This document shows positions 7,524 to 17,000 of a stretch of 31,419 nucleotides of DNA, one piece after another. The stretch is from Palsa-1233 sp031367105 (lineage in GTDB: Bacteria; Gemmatimonadota; Gemmatimonadetes; Gemmatimonadales; GWC2-71-9), in contig JANLPG010000159.1 of NCBI GenBank assembly GCA_031367105.1, positions 1 through 31,419 of the forward strand, written 5' to 3'. Every line of letters starts with the position of its first letter. The stretch's first letter is position 1. Made by a program: the position numbers and the translations under genes. The notes below the pieces were generated by a model. That model searched no databases. It worked only from the letters and a program-made list of their open reading frames with translations, and had not been told where the DNA came from.

Positions 7524-10057
7524 GGAGGATCGCTTCCGGGGCGAGGGTACCGCTGCTGATTTCTGGATCGTATGCCCTGCTGTTCTTCGTGTGTCTCGCC
7601 TTTCCATCGCTCCTTCCTGCCGGGCTAAGCGAGATCGTTCGCCGGGAGCTGGGCTACCTCCCACTGGTTTCCGTGAGCATCTGGCTCTTTGCACGAGCCG
7701 CCAGGACTCCCCACCTCGATGCGCCCACGCGCCGGGCACTCTGGTCGTTGGCAACCGCCCAGGCAGGACTCGCCGTCGGGATGGCGCTGTACCTCTACCT
7801 CCACAGGGTGGTGCACGTTCCCGAGGGAACTGCCAATCTCGGCGACCCTGCCTACTTGCTCGGGTATGTTGCGCTCGTCATCGGGCTGTGGCGCATCCCC
7901 CGCCAGCGCGGAATGCGCTCGCAACGATGGAAGCTCGCGCTCGACGGCGCCAATTCACTCATCGCCGCAACGGTCCTGATCTGGTTTTTCGTGATCGCAC
8001 CGACGACACAGGCGTCGAAGTCGTGGATCGACTTGTTCGTCACCGTGGCATATCCACTACTTGACCTGACCCTGCTGCTCACCCTCAACGCCATCGTGCT
8101 GACCGGCGGTCCTGCGGGGCACCGACCGGCATTCCGCCTGCTCGGCGTCGCCGTGGTGGCGTATGTGCTGGCCGACTCGCTCTATCAACTGGCATACTAT
8201 GGCCCAGGACTCACGGGGCTCGTGGCGCTGTCGGAGTTCATCTATGCCGCAGCCTACCTGCTCCTGGGCTACGCGGGATTCGCATATGCCAGACCGGAAG
8301 CTCCCGCGCCGGCAACATCGTCCGAGTCGATCACCCAGCCATTCTCACCGTTGCCGTGGCTCATCACCGGCGGCGTGACGCTGGTACTCGTCGTCGAGTC
8401 GTTGCGTGGGTGGGCGGTGGTCACCTCGCCACTCGCGCTCGCGGTCCTCGGGCTGTTGATCCTTCTGATGCTGCGCCAGGGACTCACCGCGCGACAGAAC
8501 AGCGCGCTCCTCTCCGAACAGGCGGAGCGTCGCGGCGAGGCGCGGGTCGTCGCGCTGGTCCGCCACGCTTCGGATTTGATCCTGGTCTGCGATGCGGCGC
8601 TGAACGTTTCCTTCGTAAGTCCGAGCGTCTCCAGCGTGCTCGGCCTGCCCCCGAACGACGTGCTGGGAAAATCACTCGAGGTGCTGGTACACCCGGACGA
8701 CTTCGAGGCAGTCCACGCGCTGCTCCCGCGACTCGAAAAGGTCAGCGGTCCGCTGACGGTGACCTGGCGGATGCAGCACGCCGACGGCTCCTGGCGACCG
8801 ATGGAAACGGTCGCCACCGACCTGCGAGCCGAACCTGGCGTGGCAGGTCTCGTCCTTGCCTCGCGCGACCTCACCGAGCGAACCCAGCTGGAGCTGCAGC
8901 TCCGGCAGGCGCAGAAGATGGAGGTGGTTGGTCGACTGGCGGGCGGCGTCGCACACGACTTCAACAATTTGCTGACCACCATTCTGGCCTCAACCGAAAT
9001 TCTGATCGAGGAATCCGACGACGGCACCGCGGCGCACCAGGACCTGTTGAACATCCGTCAGGCGGCAGCCCACGCTGCGGGATTGACCGGACAACTGCTG
9101 GCCTTCTCCCGACAGCAGGTCCTGTCGCCTCGGCCCGTGAACCTCGAGCCACTGCTGCGCGAGACGCTGCGGATGTTCGAGCGCCTCGCGCAGAGGGCGA
9201 TTCACGTCGAGATCCGTACGGCGAGCCCGCTGCCGTGGGCGCTCGGCGACCCGAATCAATTGACACAGGTGATTCTGAACCTCGCGCTCAATGCGCGCGA
9301 CGCGATGCCGAGCGGCGGCACGCTGTTGCTCACGCTGCGCGGCGAGGTGCTGGCGACCCCACTCCCGTCGCCCTACCTCGCGGCCGCGCCGGGCGAGTAT
9401 GTCGTGCTGGAGTTCGCCGACAGCGGGAGCGGGATGGACGAGGCGACGCGTGCCCGGCTCTTCGAGCCCTTCTTCACCACCAAGCCTGCCGGAAAGGGAA
9501 CCGGCCTGGGGCTGGCCACCACCCTCAGCATTCTGGAGCAGCATCGGGGCGGGATCACCGTCGATTCGCTGCCGGAGGGAGGGACGCGGATGACGATCTG
9601 GCTCCCCGCGACTGAGCGCCGCCCCCCCGACGCACCGCCGAGCGCCCCCGCCTTGCCAGCCACCGGGCCCGGCGGACGCGAACGGGTCCTGCTTGTAGAG
9701 GATGAGCCAGCGCTGCGCGCTGTCGCGCGCCGGATCCTCGAGCGGCTGGGCTACGAGGTGGAGAGCGCGGCGGATGCCCAGCAAGCGCGCCGTGCGATCG
9801 ACGTCAGTGGCCCTCCGGTGCTGCTGCTGACCGATGTGATCATGCCAGGGGAGAGTGGTCCGCAACTCGCAGAATCGCTGTTGCGGACCTATCCTCGGAT
9901 GCGGGTATTGTTCATCTCGGGCTATACCGGCGACGAGCTGAATCGTTTCGGACTGCAGGGCGGCGAACTCGCCTTCTTGCAGAAACCGTTCACCCCGCGA
10001 GAACTCGCGGAACGGGTACGGGAGGTACTGGATGCGCCATTGCCAGTGGGCTCGTAG
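7520..10057 (+). CDS. Membrane hybrid sensor histidine kinase with PAS and receiver domains
   Basis: An 845-residue protein. Residues 11-322 form about ten hydrophobic segments with GDPAYLLGY and AYPLLDL motifs, a multi-pass region I associate from memory with GGDEF/EAL proteins. Then come a PAS domain (about 345-455, ending ASRDLTERTQ), a HisKA box GGVAHDFNNLL with phospho-acceptor His479, a HATPase domain (LNLALNARDAMPSGG, DSGSGMD, GKGTGLGL) and a C-terminal receiver with Asp772 in LLLTDVIMPGESGP. There is no DNA-binding domain, so output must pass to another protein. The start is ATG 7520, overlapping the tnaA stop (ATGA). An open frame reaches back to 7220, but that would lie inside tnaA. 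A signal connected with amino-acid or indole metabolism is a context-based inference. Confidence 0.9.
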   Translation: MRRIASGARVPLLISGSYALLFFVCLAFPSLLPAGLSEIVRRELGYLPLVSVSIWLFARAARTPHLDAPTRRALWSLATAQAGLAVGMALYLYLHRVVHVPEGTANLGDPAYLLGYVALVIGLWRIPRQRGMRSQRWKLALDGANSLIAATVLIWFFVIAPTTQASKSWIDLFVTVAYPLLDLTLLLTLNAIVLTGGPAGHRPAFRLLGVAVVAYVLADSLYQLAYYGPGLTGLVALSEFIYAAAYLLLGYAGFAYARPEAPAPATSSESITQPFSPLPWLITGGVTLVLVVESLRGWAVVTSPLALAVLGLLILLMLRQGLTARQNSALLSEQAERRGEARVVALVRHASDLILVCDAALNVSFVSPSVSSVLGLPPNDVLGKSLEVLVHPDDFEAVHALLPRLEKVSGPLTVTWRMQHADGSWRPMETVATDLRAEPGVAGLVLASRDLTERTQLELQLRQAQKMEVVGRLAGGVAHDFNNLLTTILASTEILIEESDDGTAAHQDLLNIRQAAAHAAGLTGQLLAFSRQQVLSPRPVNLEPLLRETLRMFERLAQRAIHVEIRTASPLPWALGDPNQLTQVILNLALNARDAMPSGGTLLLTLRGEVLATPLPSPYLAAAPGEYVVLEFADSGSGMDEATRARLFEPFFTTKPAGKGTGLGLATTLSILEQHRGGITVDSLPEGGTRMTIWLPATERRPPDAPPSAPALPATGPGGRERVLLVEDEPALRAVARRILERLGYEVESAADAQQARRAIDVSGPPVLLLTDVIMPGESGPQLAESLLRTYPRMRVLFISGYTGDELNRFGLQGGELAFLQKPFTPRELAERVREVLDAPLPVGS

Positions 10058-11885
10058 CGCGCGCCTTGCGCTGAGCATTGTCACCCTGCTCCCCACCGCC
10101 GCTGGGTGGGCGCAGACTCCCGCGACACCGGCGACTCCCCGATATGTCAAGCTGGTCGACACGCTGGTGGCGATGCGTGATGGCATCCGGCTGCACACCT
10201 CGATCTGGGTCCCGGAACAACGCGGCGGGAAGCTGCCGATCATCCTGACACGCACCCCCTACGGTATCGACGGTGCCGAGGCGCGGATCCACGGCTCCTA
10301 TCGTGAGCTTGCTGCCGATGGTTACGCCTTCGCCTTTCAGGACCTTCGCGGGCACTACGGCAGCGAAGGGGTTTTCGTGATGCAGCGCCCCCCGCGCGAC
10401 CGCAAGGACCTCAAAGCGATCGACGAGGGGAGCGACGCCTGGGACACGATGGAGTGGCTGGTGCACCGCACGCCCGAGAACAACGGCCGCATCGGAATGC
10501 TCGGCGTCTCCTATGACGGCTGGACCACGGTGCAAGCGCTGATGGATCCACACCCCGCTTTCAAGGCGGCCTCACCTCAGGCATCGCCTGCCGATATGTG
10601 GATGGGCGACGATTTTCATCACCAGGGCGCCTTCCGGCTGTCGTACGGCTTCGAGTACGCCTATGAGATGGAACAGGGGAAGGAACCAAAGCCGTTTCCG
10701 TTCGATCGTGCCGACACCTACAGCTGGTATCTGTCGCTCGGGCCGCTGTCACGAGTGGACCCCGAGTTCTTCAAAGGAAGGATCCCGACCTGGAAAGACT
10801 ACGTTGCCCATCCCGACTACGACAGCTTCTGGCAGAAGCAGGCGGCAGTTCCTTACCTGAACCATCCGGTCACCGTGCCAACGCTGAACGTGGCTGGGTG
10901 GTGGGATCAGGAGGACTTCTACGGGCCGGTGACGATCTACCGCGCCATGGAGCAGCACGACACCAGGCATCTCAATTTCCTGGTGGTGGGACCGTGGAAC
11001 CACGGCGGTTGGGGGGGGAGTGGGCAGAAGCTCGGTGCCATCGATTTTGGTTCTGCCACCGGCGACTGGTATCGCGCTGAACTCCAGCGGCCGTTCTTCG
11101 CCTGCCACCTCAAGGGGGCGCCGACGGGATGCACCCCGGCCGAGGCGACACTTTTCCGCGCCGGCGTGAATCGCTGGGAAACGAGCCAGGACTTCCCGCG
11201 GCGCGAAGGGGTGGCCGCCACTGCGCTCTACCTCGGAGCCCACGGGACCCTCTCCTTCACCAAGCCCACCGTCCGAGCTGCTGCCGATTCGTTTGTCTCG
11301 GACCCAGCCAACCCGGTCCCTTACCGCAAGCGCCCGATCCAGCCGACCTACGGCCCCGGATCGTTGTGGCGCAGCTGGCTCACCGAAGACCAGCGCTTTG
11401 TCGATGGGCGTCCGGATGTCCGGAGTTGGCAGACCGGGGTGCTCGACCGGGAGATCACCATCAGCGGCGAGATCGCGGCCAAGCTGTTCGCGTCGACTTC
11501 GGGGAGTGATGCCGATTGGATCGTCAAGCTGATCGACGTCTATCCCGATTCCCTGGGACCAACGCTGGGTGGTTTCCAGCTGATGGTCGCCAATGACGTG
11601 CTGCGCGGGCGCTACCTCGACGCTTTCTCCCGCCCACGCGCGCTGGTGCCGAACAAGGTCGAACGATTCACCGTAGACCTGCACACGCAGGAGTACACCT
11701 TCGGGAAAGGCCACCGGATCATGGTCCAGATCCAGAGCAGCTGGTTCCCGATCATCGACCGGAACCCGCAGCGCTATCTCCCCAACATCTTTGCCGCCAC
11801 CGCGAGTGATTTCCAGAGGGCGACCCACGCGATCCAGCGATCCGCCGGATACCCGACCCACCTTGTGCTGCCGATTCTCAACTGA
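10032..11885 (+). CDS. Secreted CocE/NonD hydrolase, probable alpha-amino-acid ester hydrolase
   Basis: A 617-residue alpha/beta hydrolase with a Sec signal peptide (cut probably after GWA, near residue 27). Catalytic elements: Ser160 in GVSYDGW, Asp292 in WWDQED, His324 in GPWNHGGW, and the oxyanion Tyr77 in LTRTPYG. The C-terminal third is the jelly-roll domain of this family. Glu294 and Asp295 directly after the catalytic Asp, plus Asp193/194 in WMGDDF, match the carboxylate cluster that binds the alpha-amino group in alpha-amino-acid ester hydrolases; a plain cocaine esterase lacks it. Predicted role: hydrolysis or acyl transfer of amino-acid esters or short peptides in the periplasm. GGAGGT at 10021-10026 is a strong Shine-Dalgarno sequence lying inside the kinase gene, which it overlaps by 26 bases. 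Confidence 0.88.
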   Translation: MRHCQWARSARLALSIVTLLPTAAGWAQTPATPATPRYVKLVDTLVAMRDGIRLHTSIWVPEQRGGKLPIILTRTPYGIDGAEARIHGSYRELAADGYAFAFQDLRGHYGSEGVFVMQRPPRDRKDLKAIDEGSDAWDTMEWLVHRTPENNGRIGMLGVSYDGWTTVQALMDPHPAFKAASPQASPADMWMGDDFHHQGAFRLSYGFEYAYEMEQGKEPKPFPFDRADTYSWYLSLGPLSRVDPEFFKGRIPTWKDYVAHPDYDSFWQKQAAVPYLNHPVTVPTLNVAGWWDQEDFYGPVTIYRAMEQHDTRHLNFLVVGPWNHGGWGGSGQKLGAIDFGSATGDWYRAELQRPFFACHLKGAPTGCTPAEATLFRAGVNRWETSQDFPRREGVAATALYLGAHGTLSFTKPTVRAAADSFVSDPANPVPYRKRPIQPTYGPGSLWRSWLTEDQRFVDGRPDVRSWQTGVLDREITISGEIAAKLFASTSGSDADWIVKLIDVYPDSLGPTLGGFQLMVANDVLRGRYLDAFSRPRALVPNKVERFTVDLHTQEYTFGKGHRIMVQIQSSWFPIIDRNPQRYLPNIFAATASDFQRATHAIQRSAGYPTHLVLPILN

Positions 11886-11966
11886 TCGAGAAGCGGGCGG
11901 GGGCTAGCGGAATCTCGTCCAACCTGCGTGATTACTTGCAGTTGCGCCCGTCGGCGCCGCCTCCCC

Positions 11967-11972
11967 TACACC
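11967..11972 (+). promoter_or_regulatory. Possible -10 box of a leaderless promoter for the ankyrin-rho pair
   Basis: TACACC ends exactly 7 bases before the ATG at 11980; there is no Shine-Dalgarno sequence before that ATG. This spacing would put transcription start on or next to the start codon. The last base is C instead of T, and no good -35 is visible, so support comes mainly from the repeated spacing seen also at 229 and 30832. Confidence 0.3.
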
Positions 11973-11979
11973 GGTTTGC

Positions 11980-12549
11980 ATGTTCGACGACCTGCTCGAC
12001 GCGTGTCGGCGGAACGATTTGGAGCGTGTCAGTTCGCTCGTCGCCGCTGACCCCACAATGCTGCTGCGCCAGGCGCCATCCGGCGAAACGCCCCTGCTGA
12101 CGGCTGTGTATGCCGGGAGCGGCGAGACGGTGCGCTGGCTGAGCGGGCAGTCCTGGCCGCGAAATGCGTTCGAAGCGGCCGCCGTAGACGATGTCGATCG
12201 ACCGCAGGATTTGCTCGATTCCGACCCGCTCATCGCCGATACTCGTTCGGTCGACGGCTGGTCTCCCTTGCACCTCGCCGCCTTTTTCGGCGCCCGTCGC
12301 GCCGCAGCGCTTCTGCTCGCTCGCGGCGCGGACCACCGACTCCTCTCCAGAAACCATATGGCCAATACCCCGCTCCACGCCGCACTTGCGGCCAAGTCCC
12401 TTCCGCTGACGGAGCTGCTGCTCAGCGCCGGCGCCGACCCCTCCACTCCCGCCGCGGGCTATGCCCCGCCCGCCATCGCCGAAGGGAATGGCTTTGAAGC
12501 GGGTGCGGCGCTGGTGCGCACCGCGCTGCACGCCCGGGGGCTCCAGTGA
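11980..12549 (+). CDS. Ankyrin-repeat protein
   Basis: A 189-residue soluble protein of three to four ankyrin repeats. Repeat cores are readable: GETPLLTAVYAG near residue 35, DGWSPLHLAAFFGARRAAALLLARGAD near 90 and NTPLHAALAAKSLPLTELLLSAGAD near 128. The first helix pair DLLDACRRNDLERVSSLVAADP is the usual capping repeat. Ankyrin domains bind proteins; the partner is unknown. It is free-standing, without signal peptide or enzyme domain. Its stop codon overlaps the GTG start of rho (GTGA at 12546-12549), so its translation feeds that of rho. A link to Rho function is possible but unproven. Confidence 0.88.
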   Translation: MFDDLLDACRRNDLERVSSLVAADPTMLLRQAPSGETPLLTAVYAGSGETVRWLSGQSWPRNAFEAAAVDDVDRPQDLLDSDPLIADTRSVDGWSPLHLAAFFGARRAAALLLARGADHRLLSRNHMANTPLHAALAAKSLPLTELLLSAGADPSTPAAGYAPPAIAEGNGFEAGAALVRTALHARGLQ

Positions 12550-13784
12550 GCGATCCGCGCGGCAAGCCGCCCCGGCGGCGGGGTGGCCGGGGACGGGGAC
12601 GCCGCACCGGCCAGACCGGGGAGCATCCGGTTCAGGAGGGCGGTGGCGCTGCGGTAGAAAGCCCGCGAGGCCCCGGCGGTGGGAACGGCGCCAGGATCGA
12701 CGTCTCTGGCGTTCTGGAGCTCACCGATAAGGGCGGCGGCTTCCTCCGGCAACGAATCGCCAGCTACCTCCCCAGTCCGGGCGACGTCTTCGTCCCGCAG
12801 TCGGTGATCCAGCGCCACAAGCTCCGAGCGGGCGATGAGGTCGCTGGCGAAGCGGTGCCGCAGAACGGGCGGGCGCCCGCCCTGGCCGGAGTGGCAACCA
12901 TCTTCGGATTCGAGCCCGCTGCCCTCGAAGGGCGGCAGGAATTTGCCCGGCTTCCCGCGATTCATCCGACCCAGCAGCTGATTCTCTCGCCCAAGGAGGG
13001 GATCAAGCGCGGGGGCGATCTCACCGCGCCGCTGATCGACCTGCTGGCACCGCTGGGGAAGGGCCAGCGCTGTCTTGTCGTCGCGCCGGCAAAGGCCGGC
13101 AAGACGACGCTCCTCACCACCATCGCCCGCGGCATCGTCACGAACTACCCTGACGCAACGGTCTACATCCTCCTGGCCGACGAACGCCCCGAGGAAGTAA
13201 CCGAAATGGAGATGGCGGGGGCCGGCGAAGTGATCGCCTCGAGCTTCGACCACGGGGCGGCACGTCACGTCGCGATGGCCGAGATGACTTTGGAACGGGC
13301 GCGGCGCCGGGTCGAGCTGGGTCAGGACGTGGTGATCATCCTCGATTCCCTGACCCGGTTGGCGCGGGCGTACAACAACATCGATCGCGGCTCGGGACGC
13401 ACGCTCTCGGGCGGCATCGGTGCCGAAGCGATGGAGCGTCCCAAGAAGTTCTTCGGCAGCGCGCGGATGGTGGAGCCGTCGCGTGGGGGCGGCTCGCTGA
13501 CGATCATTGCGACCGCATTGATCGACACGGGGTCGCGCGGCGACGAAGTGATTTTCGAGGAATTCAAGGGGACCGGCAATTCGGAGATCGTGCTCAGCCG
13601 GGAGCTGGCGGAACGCCGGATCTTCCCGGCCATCGACGTCTCGGCGAGCGGGACGCGTCGGGAAGAGCTGCTGCTACCGAAGGACCAGCTCGAACGGTCG
13701 CACCAGATGCGTCAAGCCGTAGCGGATCTTTCGCCAAACAAGGCCGTTGAGACGGTACGGGAACTGATCGCGCGAGGCATCTGA
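12546..13784 (+). CDS. rho: Transcription termination factor Rho, short form without the N-terminal Rho_N helices
   Basis: A 412-residue hexameric RNA helicase. Core parts are intact: the cold-shock-like RNA-binding fold (GVLELTDKGGGFLRQR), Walker A APAKAGKTTLL (Lys186), LADERPEEVTEM, Walker B with DSLTRLARAYN (the bicyclomycin-pocket residues), the Q-loop ERPKKFFGSAR and the R-loop region DTGSRGDEV. The first 50 residues are odd: the helical Rho_N subdomain is missing, replaced by an Arg/Gly-rich segment (RRRGGRGRGRR) and a Gly/Ala linker. The C-terminus stops about 14 residues earlier than in E. coli. It starts with GTG inside the ankyrin gene's stop. It could be the main Rho of this organism or a paralogue next to a longer copy elsewhere. 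Confidence 0.93.
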   Translation: MSDPRGKPPRRRGGRGRGRRTGQTGEHPVQEGGGAAVESPRGPGGGNGARIDVSGVLELTDKGGGFLRQRIASYLPSPGDVFVPQSVIQRHKLRAGDEVAGEAVPQNGRAPALAGVATIFGFEPAALEGRQEFARLPAIHPTQQLILSPKEGIKRGGDLTAPLIDLLAPLGKGQRCLVVAPAKAGKTTLLTTIARGIVTNYPDATVYILLADERPEEVTEMEMAGAGEVIASSFDHGAARHVAMAEMTLERARRRVELGQDVVIILDSLTRLARAYNNIDRGSGRTLSGGIGAEAMERPKKFFGSARMVEPSRGGGSLTIIATALIDTGSRGDEVIFEEFKGTGNSEIVLSRELAERRIFPAIDVSASGTRREELLLPKDQLERSHQMRQAVADLSPNKAVETVRELIARGI

Positions 13785-13801
13785 CGGATGGAGCCGTCAG
13801 C

Positions 13802-13840
13802 GCGGCGCGAGGTTCAGAATTCGCGCCGCTTCATCTCTTT
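13802..13840 (+). terminator. Hairpin with T-rich tail after rho
   Basis: GCGGCGCGA at 13802-13810 pairs perfectly with 13821-13829 around a 10-base loop, followed by TTCATCTCTTT. A second, smaller hairpin just before it (CTGACGG 13781-13787 with 13794-13800) covers the rho stop codon. The GC-rich stem plus T-rich tail fits an intrinsic terminator for rho. The stem also covers the last codons of the convergent small gene, so it can end transcripts from both sides. Confidence 0.6.
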
Positions 13841-13990
13841 GAACATATGGACACGCTCGCTGTCGCCCTCTTTCTCCGGCCCCTTGGTGGCCTCGAGCGT
13901 GGGGTCGACGAAGCGCGCCTTGCGCCCCTTGTCGGATGTCGCCTGCGCCGCGGCCTTCTTGATCAACGCTTCGAGTTGCTTGTTCTTCAC
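13814..13990 (-). CDS. Small basic protein of 58 residues, unknown function
   Basis: Starts at GTG 13988-13990, chosen because GAGGAGG lies 7 bases upstream on the minus strand; the longer open frame to 14134 would overlap the end of the propeller gene and lacks such a signal. The protein is Lys-rich and hydrophilic (NKQLEALIKKAAAQATSDKG at the start, HMFKEMKRREF at the end), probably a helix plus disordered tail, with no signal peptide. I recognise no family. The very good ribosome site and same-strand position 79 bases after the large propeller gene support that it is real; function could be nucleic-acid or ribosome related, but that is only from charge. Confidence 0.65.
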   Translation of the reverse strand: MKNKQLEALIKKAAAQATSDKGRKARFVDPTLEATKGPEKEGDSERVHMFKEMKRREF

Positions 13991-14020
13991 CGGTGGACCT
14001 CCTCGGTTCCGGGGGTGATC

Positions 14021-14056
14021 GGTCAGGGTGGCAGCGTGCAAACTACCACCCTGACC
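14021..14056 (-). terminator. 11-bp perfect hairpin between propeller gene and small gene
   Basis: GGTCAGGGTGG at 14021-14031 is exactly complementary to 14046-14056, with a 14-base loop. It follows the stop codon of the large minus-strand gene by about 13 bases. No T-tract follows in the minus direction, so it may be a partial terminator or an mRNA 3'-end protector that sets different levels for the large protein and the small protein downstream. Confidence 0.5.
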
Positions 14057-14069
14057 CCAGCCGCTCCAG

Positions 14070-17000
14070 TCAGGGAAACGCGGGGATCCGGCCCGGGGTT
14101 GGCGGCGCACCCAGCCGTTCCAGCTCCTGTTCAATCGCGGGAATCTCGCTGGTCAGGATCGGCTTGAGGCGGCTGTATTCGGCCGCAAAGTCTGCGGCCG
14201 CAATGGCATACTGCTCGCGATTCGTGGTCGTCGGGGCCGCGAGGATGCCATCGGGGAGAGCGTTCCCGGCGTGGGCCTGGATCGAGACCGGGACCTGTTC
14301 ACCGCGGGCCGAATTGATGACATCGCCGCGAAGCGCCCGCAGCGAGTGCGTCAGGCGACGGCTCACGTCGCGGGTTCGGTCCGTCAGCGCCCGCGGTGCC
14401 TGCGGCATCTGGTCCAGCACCTTCAGGATGGCATCCAGCTTGGTCCTGGCCGTGGTCGCCACCTCGACCGCGGCGGTGATCTGGCGAGTCAACCGCTGCG
14501 CCTCCGCGCGGAAAGCGAGGTTGGCCTCCCGATTCGCGACGGTGGTGGTCGCCGCCGGATCGTGCAGAATATTGAACGACACCGGGCCGCCGAGTGGTGT
14601 GCTGATCCCCTTCTCCCGGCGCATCAGGGTGAGAGTGTATCGCCCCGGTGGGACGGCGCTGCCGGCGGCACCACCACCGAATGGACCGCCACCGCCGACA
14701 CCACCACCGGTTCCGCCAGCCCCGCCACCACCACCGGCGGTTCCCGAAGCGCCATCACCTGGCGCATCGAGTGCACCGCGCAGATCCCAGCTGACGCGGT
14801 GCGTCCCGCGTGATCCTGGCAAGGTCAGCACTCGCCAGATCTTGCCCTCGGCATCGGCGATCGAGGCACCCACTATCACCGGCTCTTCCTCTGCCTCCGC
14901 GATGAACACTTCGGCTGTCGGATAGTTCACCGCCTTGCCGGCTCGTTCGGCCGCCCGCTGCGCCGCGATACGCTGCTCCTTTTTCGAGGTCCAGATCGTC
15001 TCCTTGAGGGAGTAGGTGATCTGTGCGCCATAGTCGGGATTAGCCGCCGTGAAGAGCGCCTCTCCCTGGGACCCTTTTCCACTGCCGCCGAAGGGACCGC
15101 GGCGCACGAAGGAGGTCGCGTCTTTCATCGGGTACAGGGTCACTGCCGCCCCGAGCGTTTCGGTGGTCACATCCCGCAATCGGGAATAGTCATCGACGAC
15201 ATAGATGCCACGCCCGAAGGTGCCGAGGACCAGATCATCCTCCCCCCGCTGGATGGCGATGTCGCGCACCTGAATCGTCGGCAGGCCGGAAATCTTCAGC
15301 CAGTGCACGCCTCCGTCCTGACTCGCGTACGCACCGAATTCGGTGCCCGCAAAGAGCAGCTTCGGATCGATATGATCCTCGGCGAAGCCATAGACTGTTC
15401 CTCGCTTCGGCAAGTCACCCGCGACGGAACTCCAGCTGCGACCGGCATCGCTGCTCTTCAGGAGATAGGGAGTGAAGTCGCCATTCTGATGGTTGTTGAC
15501 CGCCACGTATGCCGTCCTGGCGTCGTGCCGTGAAGTGATCAACCGCTGGATGTAGGCGTTGCCCGGCACCCCGGCGATGGGGTCCGCCTTCCGCCAGGTT
15601 GCGCCGCCATCCTCGGACACCTGGATCAGCCCATCGTCGGTGCCGACGTACAGCAACCCCTCCTGCTTCTGCGATTCGGCAACCTGACTGACGTTGCTGT
15701 AGAACGCCGTGGACTGGTTTTTCGCGACCGCGTCGGGACCCCACACCTTGCCCATCACCGGCAGCGCGTTGCGATCGAGCTGCCGGGTGAGGTCGCCGCT
15801 CATCGGCTTCCAGCTGTTGCCGCGATCATCGCTGCGATAGAGTCGCTGCGATGCGGTGTAAAGCCGAGTGTGCGAATGCGGTGAAATAATCAACGGCGTG
15901 TCCCAATTCCAGCGACTCGGTGCCTCGCCGCGCCCTTCGGACGGTTGAATGCCAATCCCTTCACCGGTGCGCACATCGAACCGCACCAGGCCACCATTCT
16001 GGCTCTCGGCGTAGATGGTATTCGGATCCTCGGGATCAATGCGCGACACGAAGCCGTCACCGCCGTTGGTGACGAACCAGTCGGTATTGAGCAAGCCGTT
16101 GCTGCTCCGGGTAGCCGCCGGTCCGCAGAGCGAGTTGTTGTCCTGGGTGCCGCCACAGACCAGATAGAACGGTCCGTTGGCACTCACGTCCACGTCATAC
16201 AGTTGGGTGATCGGCAGGTTGGCGAAGAAGATCCAGCTCTTGCCGCCATCCCAGCTCTGATAGAGTCCGCCATCATTGCCGTTGAGGTAGTGATCCGGGA
16301 AGCGTGGGTCGACCCAGAGGACGTGATTGTCCACGTGCTTCGATCGCTCGCCTACTCCGCGCCAGGTTGCGCCACCATCATCCGACAGCTGTGTCGAGAC
16401 GTCCAGGGAATAGAGGCGCTGGACGTTGAACGGATCGGCAACAATGGTGGCGTAGTACATCGGTTGCGCAGTATAGGGTGAGCGCTTCTCCCAGGTGATG
16501 CCGCCGTCGACGGAGCGGAAGATGCCGCCGTCGCCGGGTGTCGACTCGATCGTGGCATACACCACGTCAGGATCCTTCGGGGAGATCGCGAGGCCGATCC
16601 TCCCCAGAGTGCCGGAGGGAAGCCCGCTCGTGATCTTCTTCCAACTCTTGCCGGCGTCGGTCGAGCGGTAGAGTGCGCTTTCGGGACCGCCATTGATCAA
16701 GGTGTAGAAGTGTCGCCGCCGTTGCCAGGTAGCTGCAATCAGCAGGTCAGGGTTGCGCGGGTCCATCACCACATCGGTGACACCGGTGCGCTCACTCACC
16801 GTGATGAGCGACGTCCAGCTCTTGCCGCCGTCCGTGGTCTTGTAGAGTCCGCGGTCGCCGCCATCGGCCCAGAGCGGTCCCTGCGCTGCCACATAGACGA
16901 CATCACTGTTGCGGGGATCGATCACGATCCGGGCGATGTGCTCCGACTTCTCGAGCCCCATCCGCTTCCAGCTCTTGCCGGCATCATCGGAGCGATAGAG

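Noticed and set aside
8990..10255. 421-residue minus-strand open frame opposite the hybrid kinase
   Set aside because: Spans the junction of two clear plus-strand genes and has low-complexity Arg/Gln/Gly composition.
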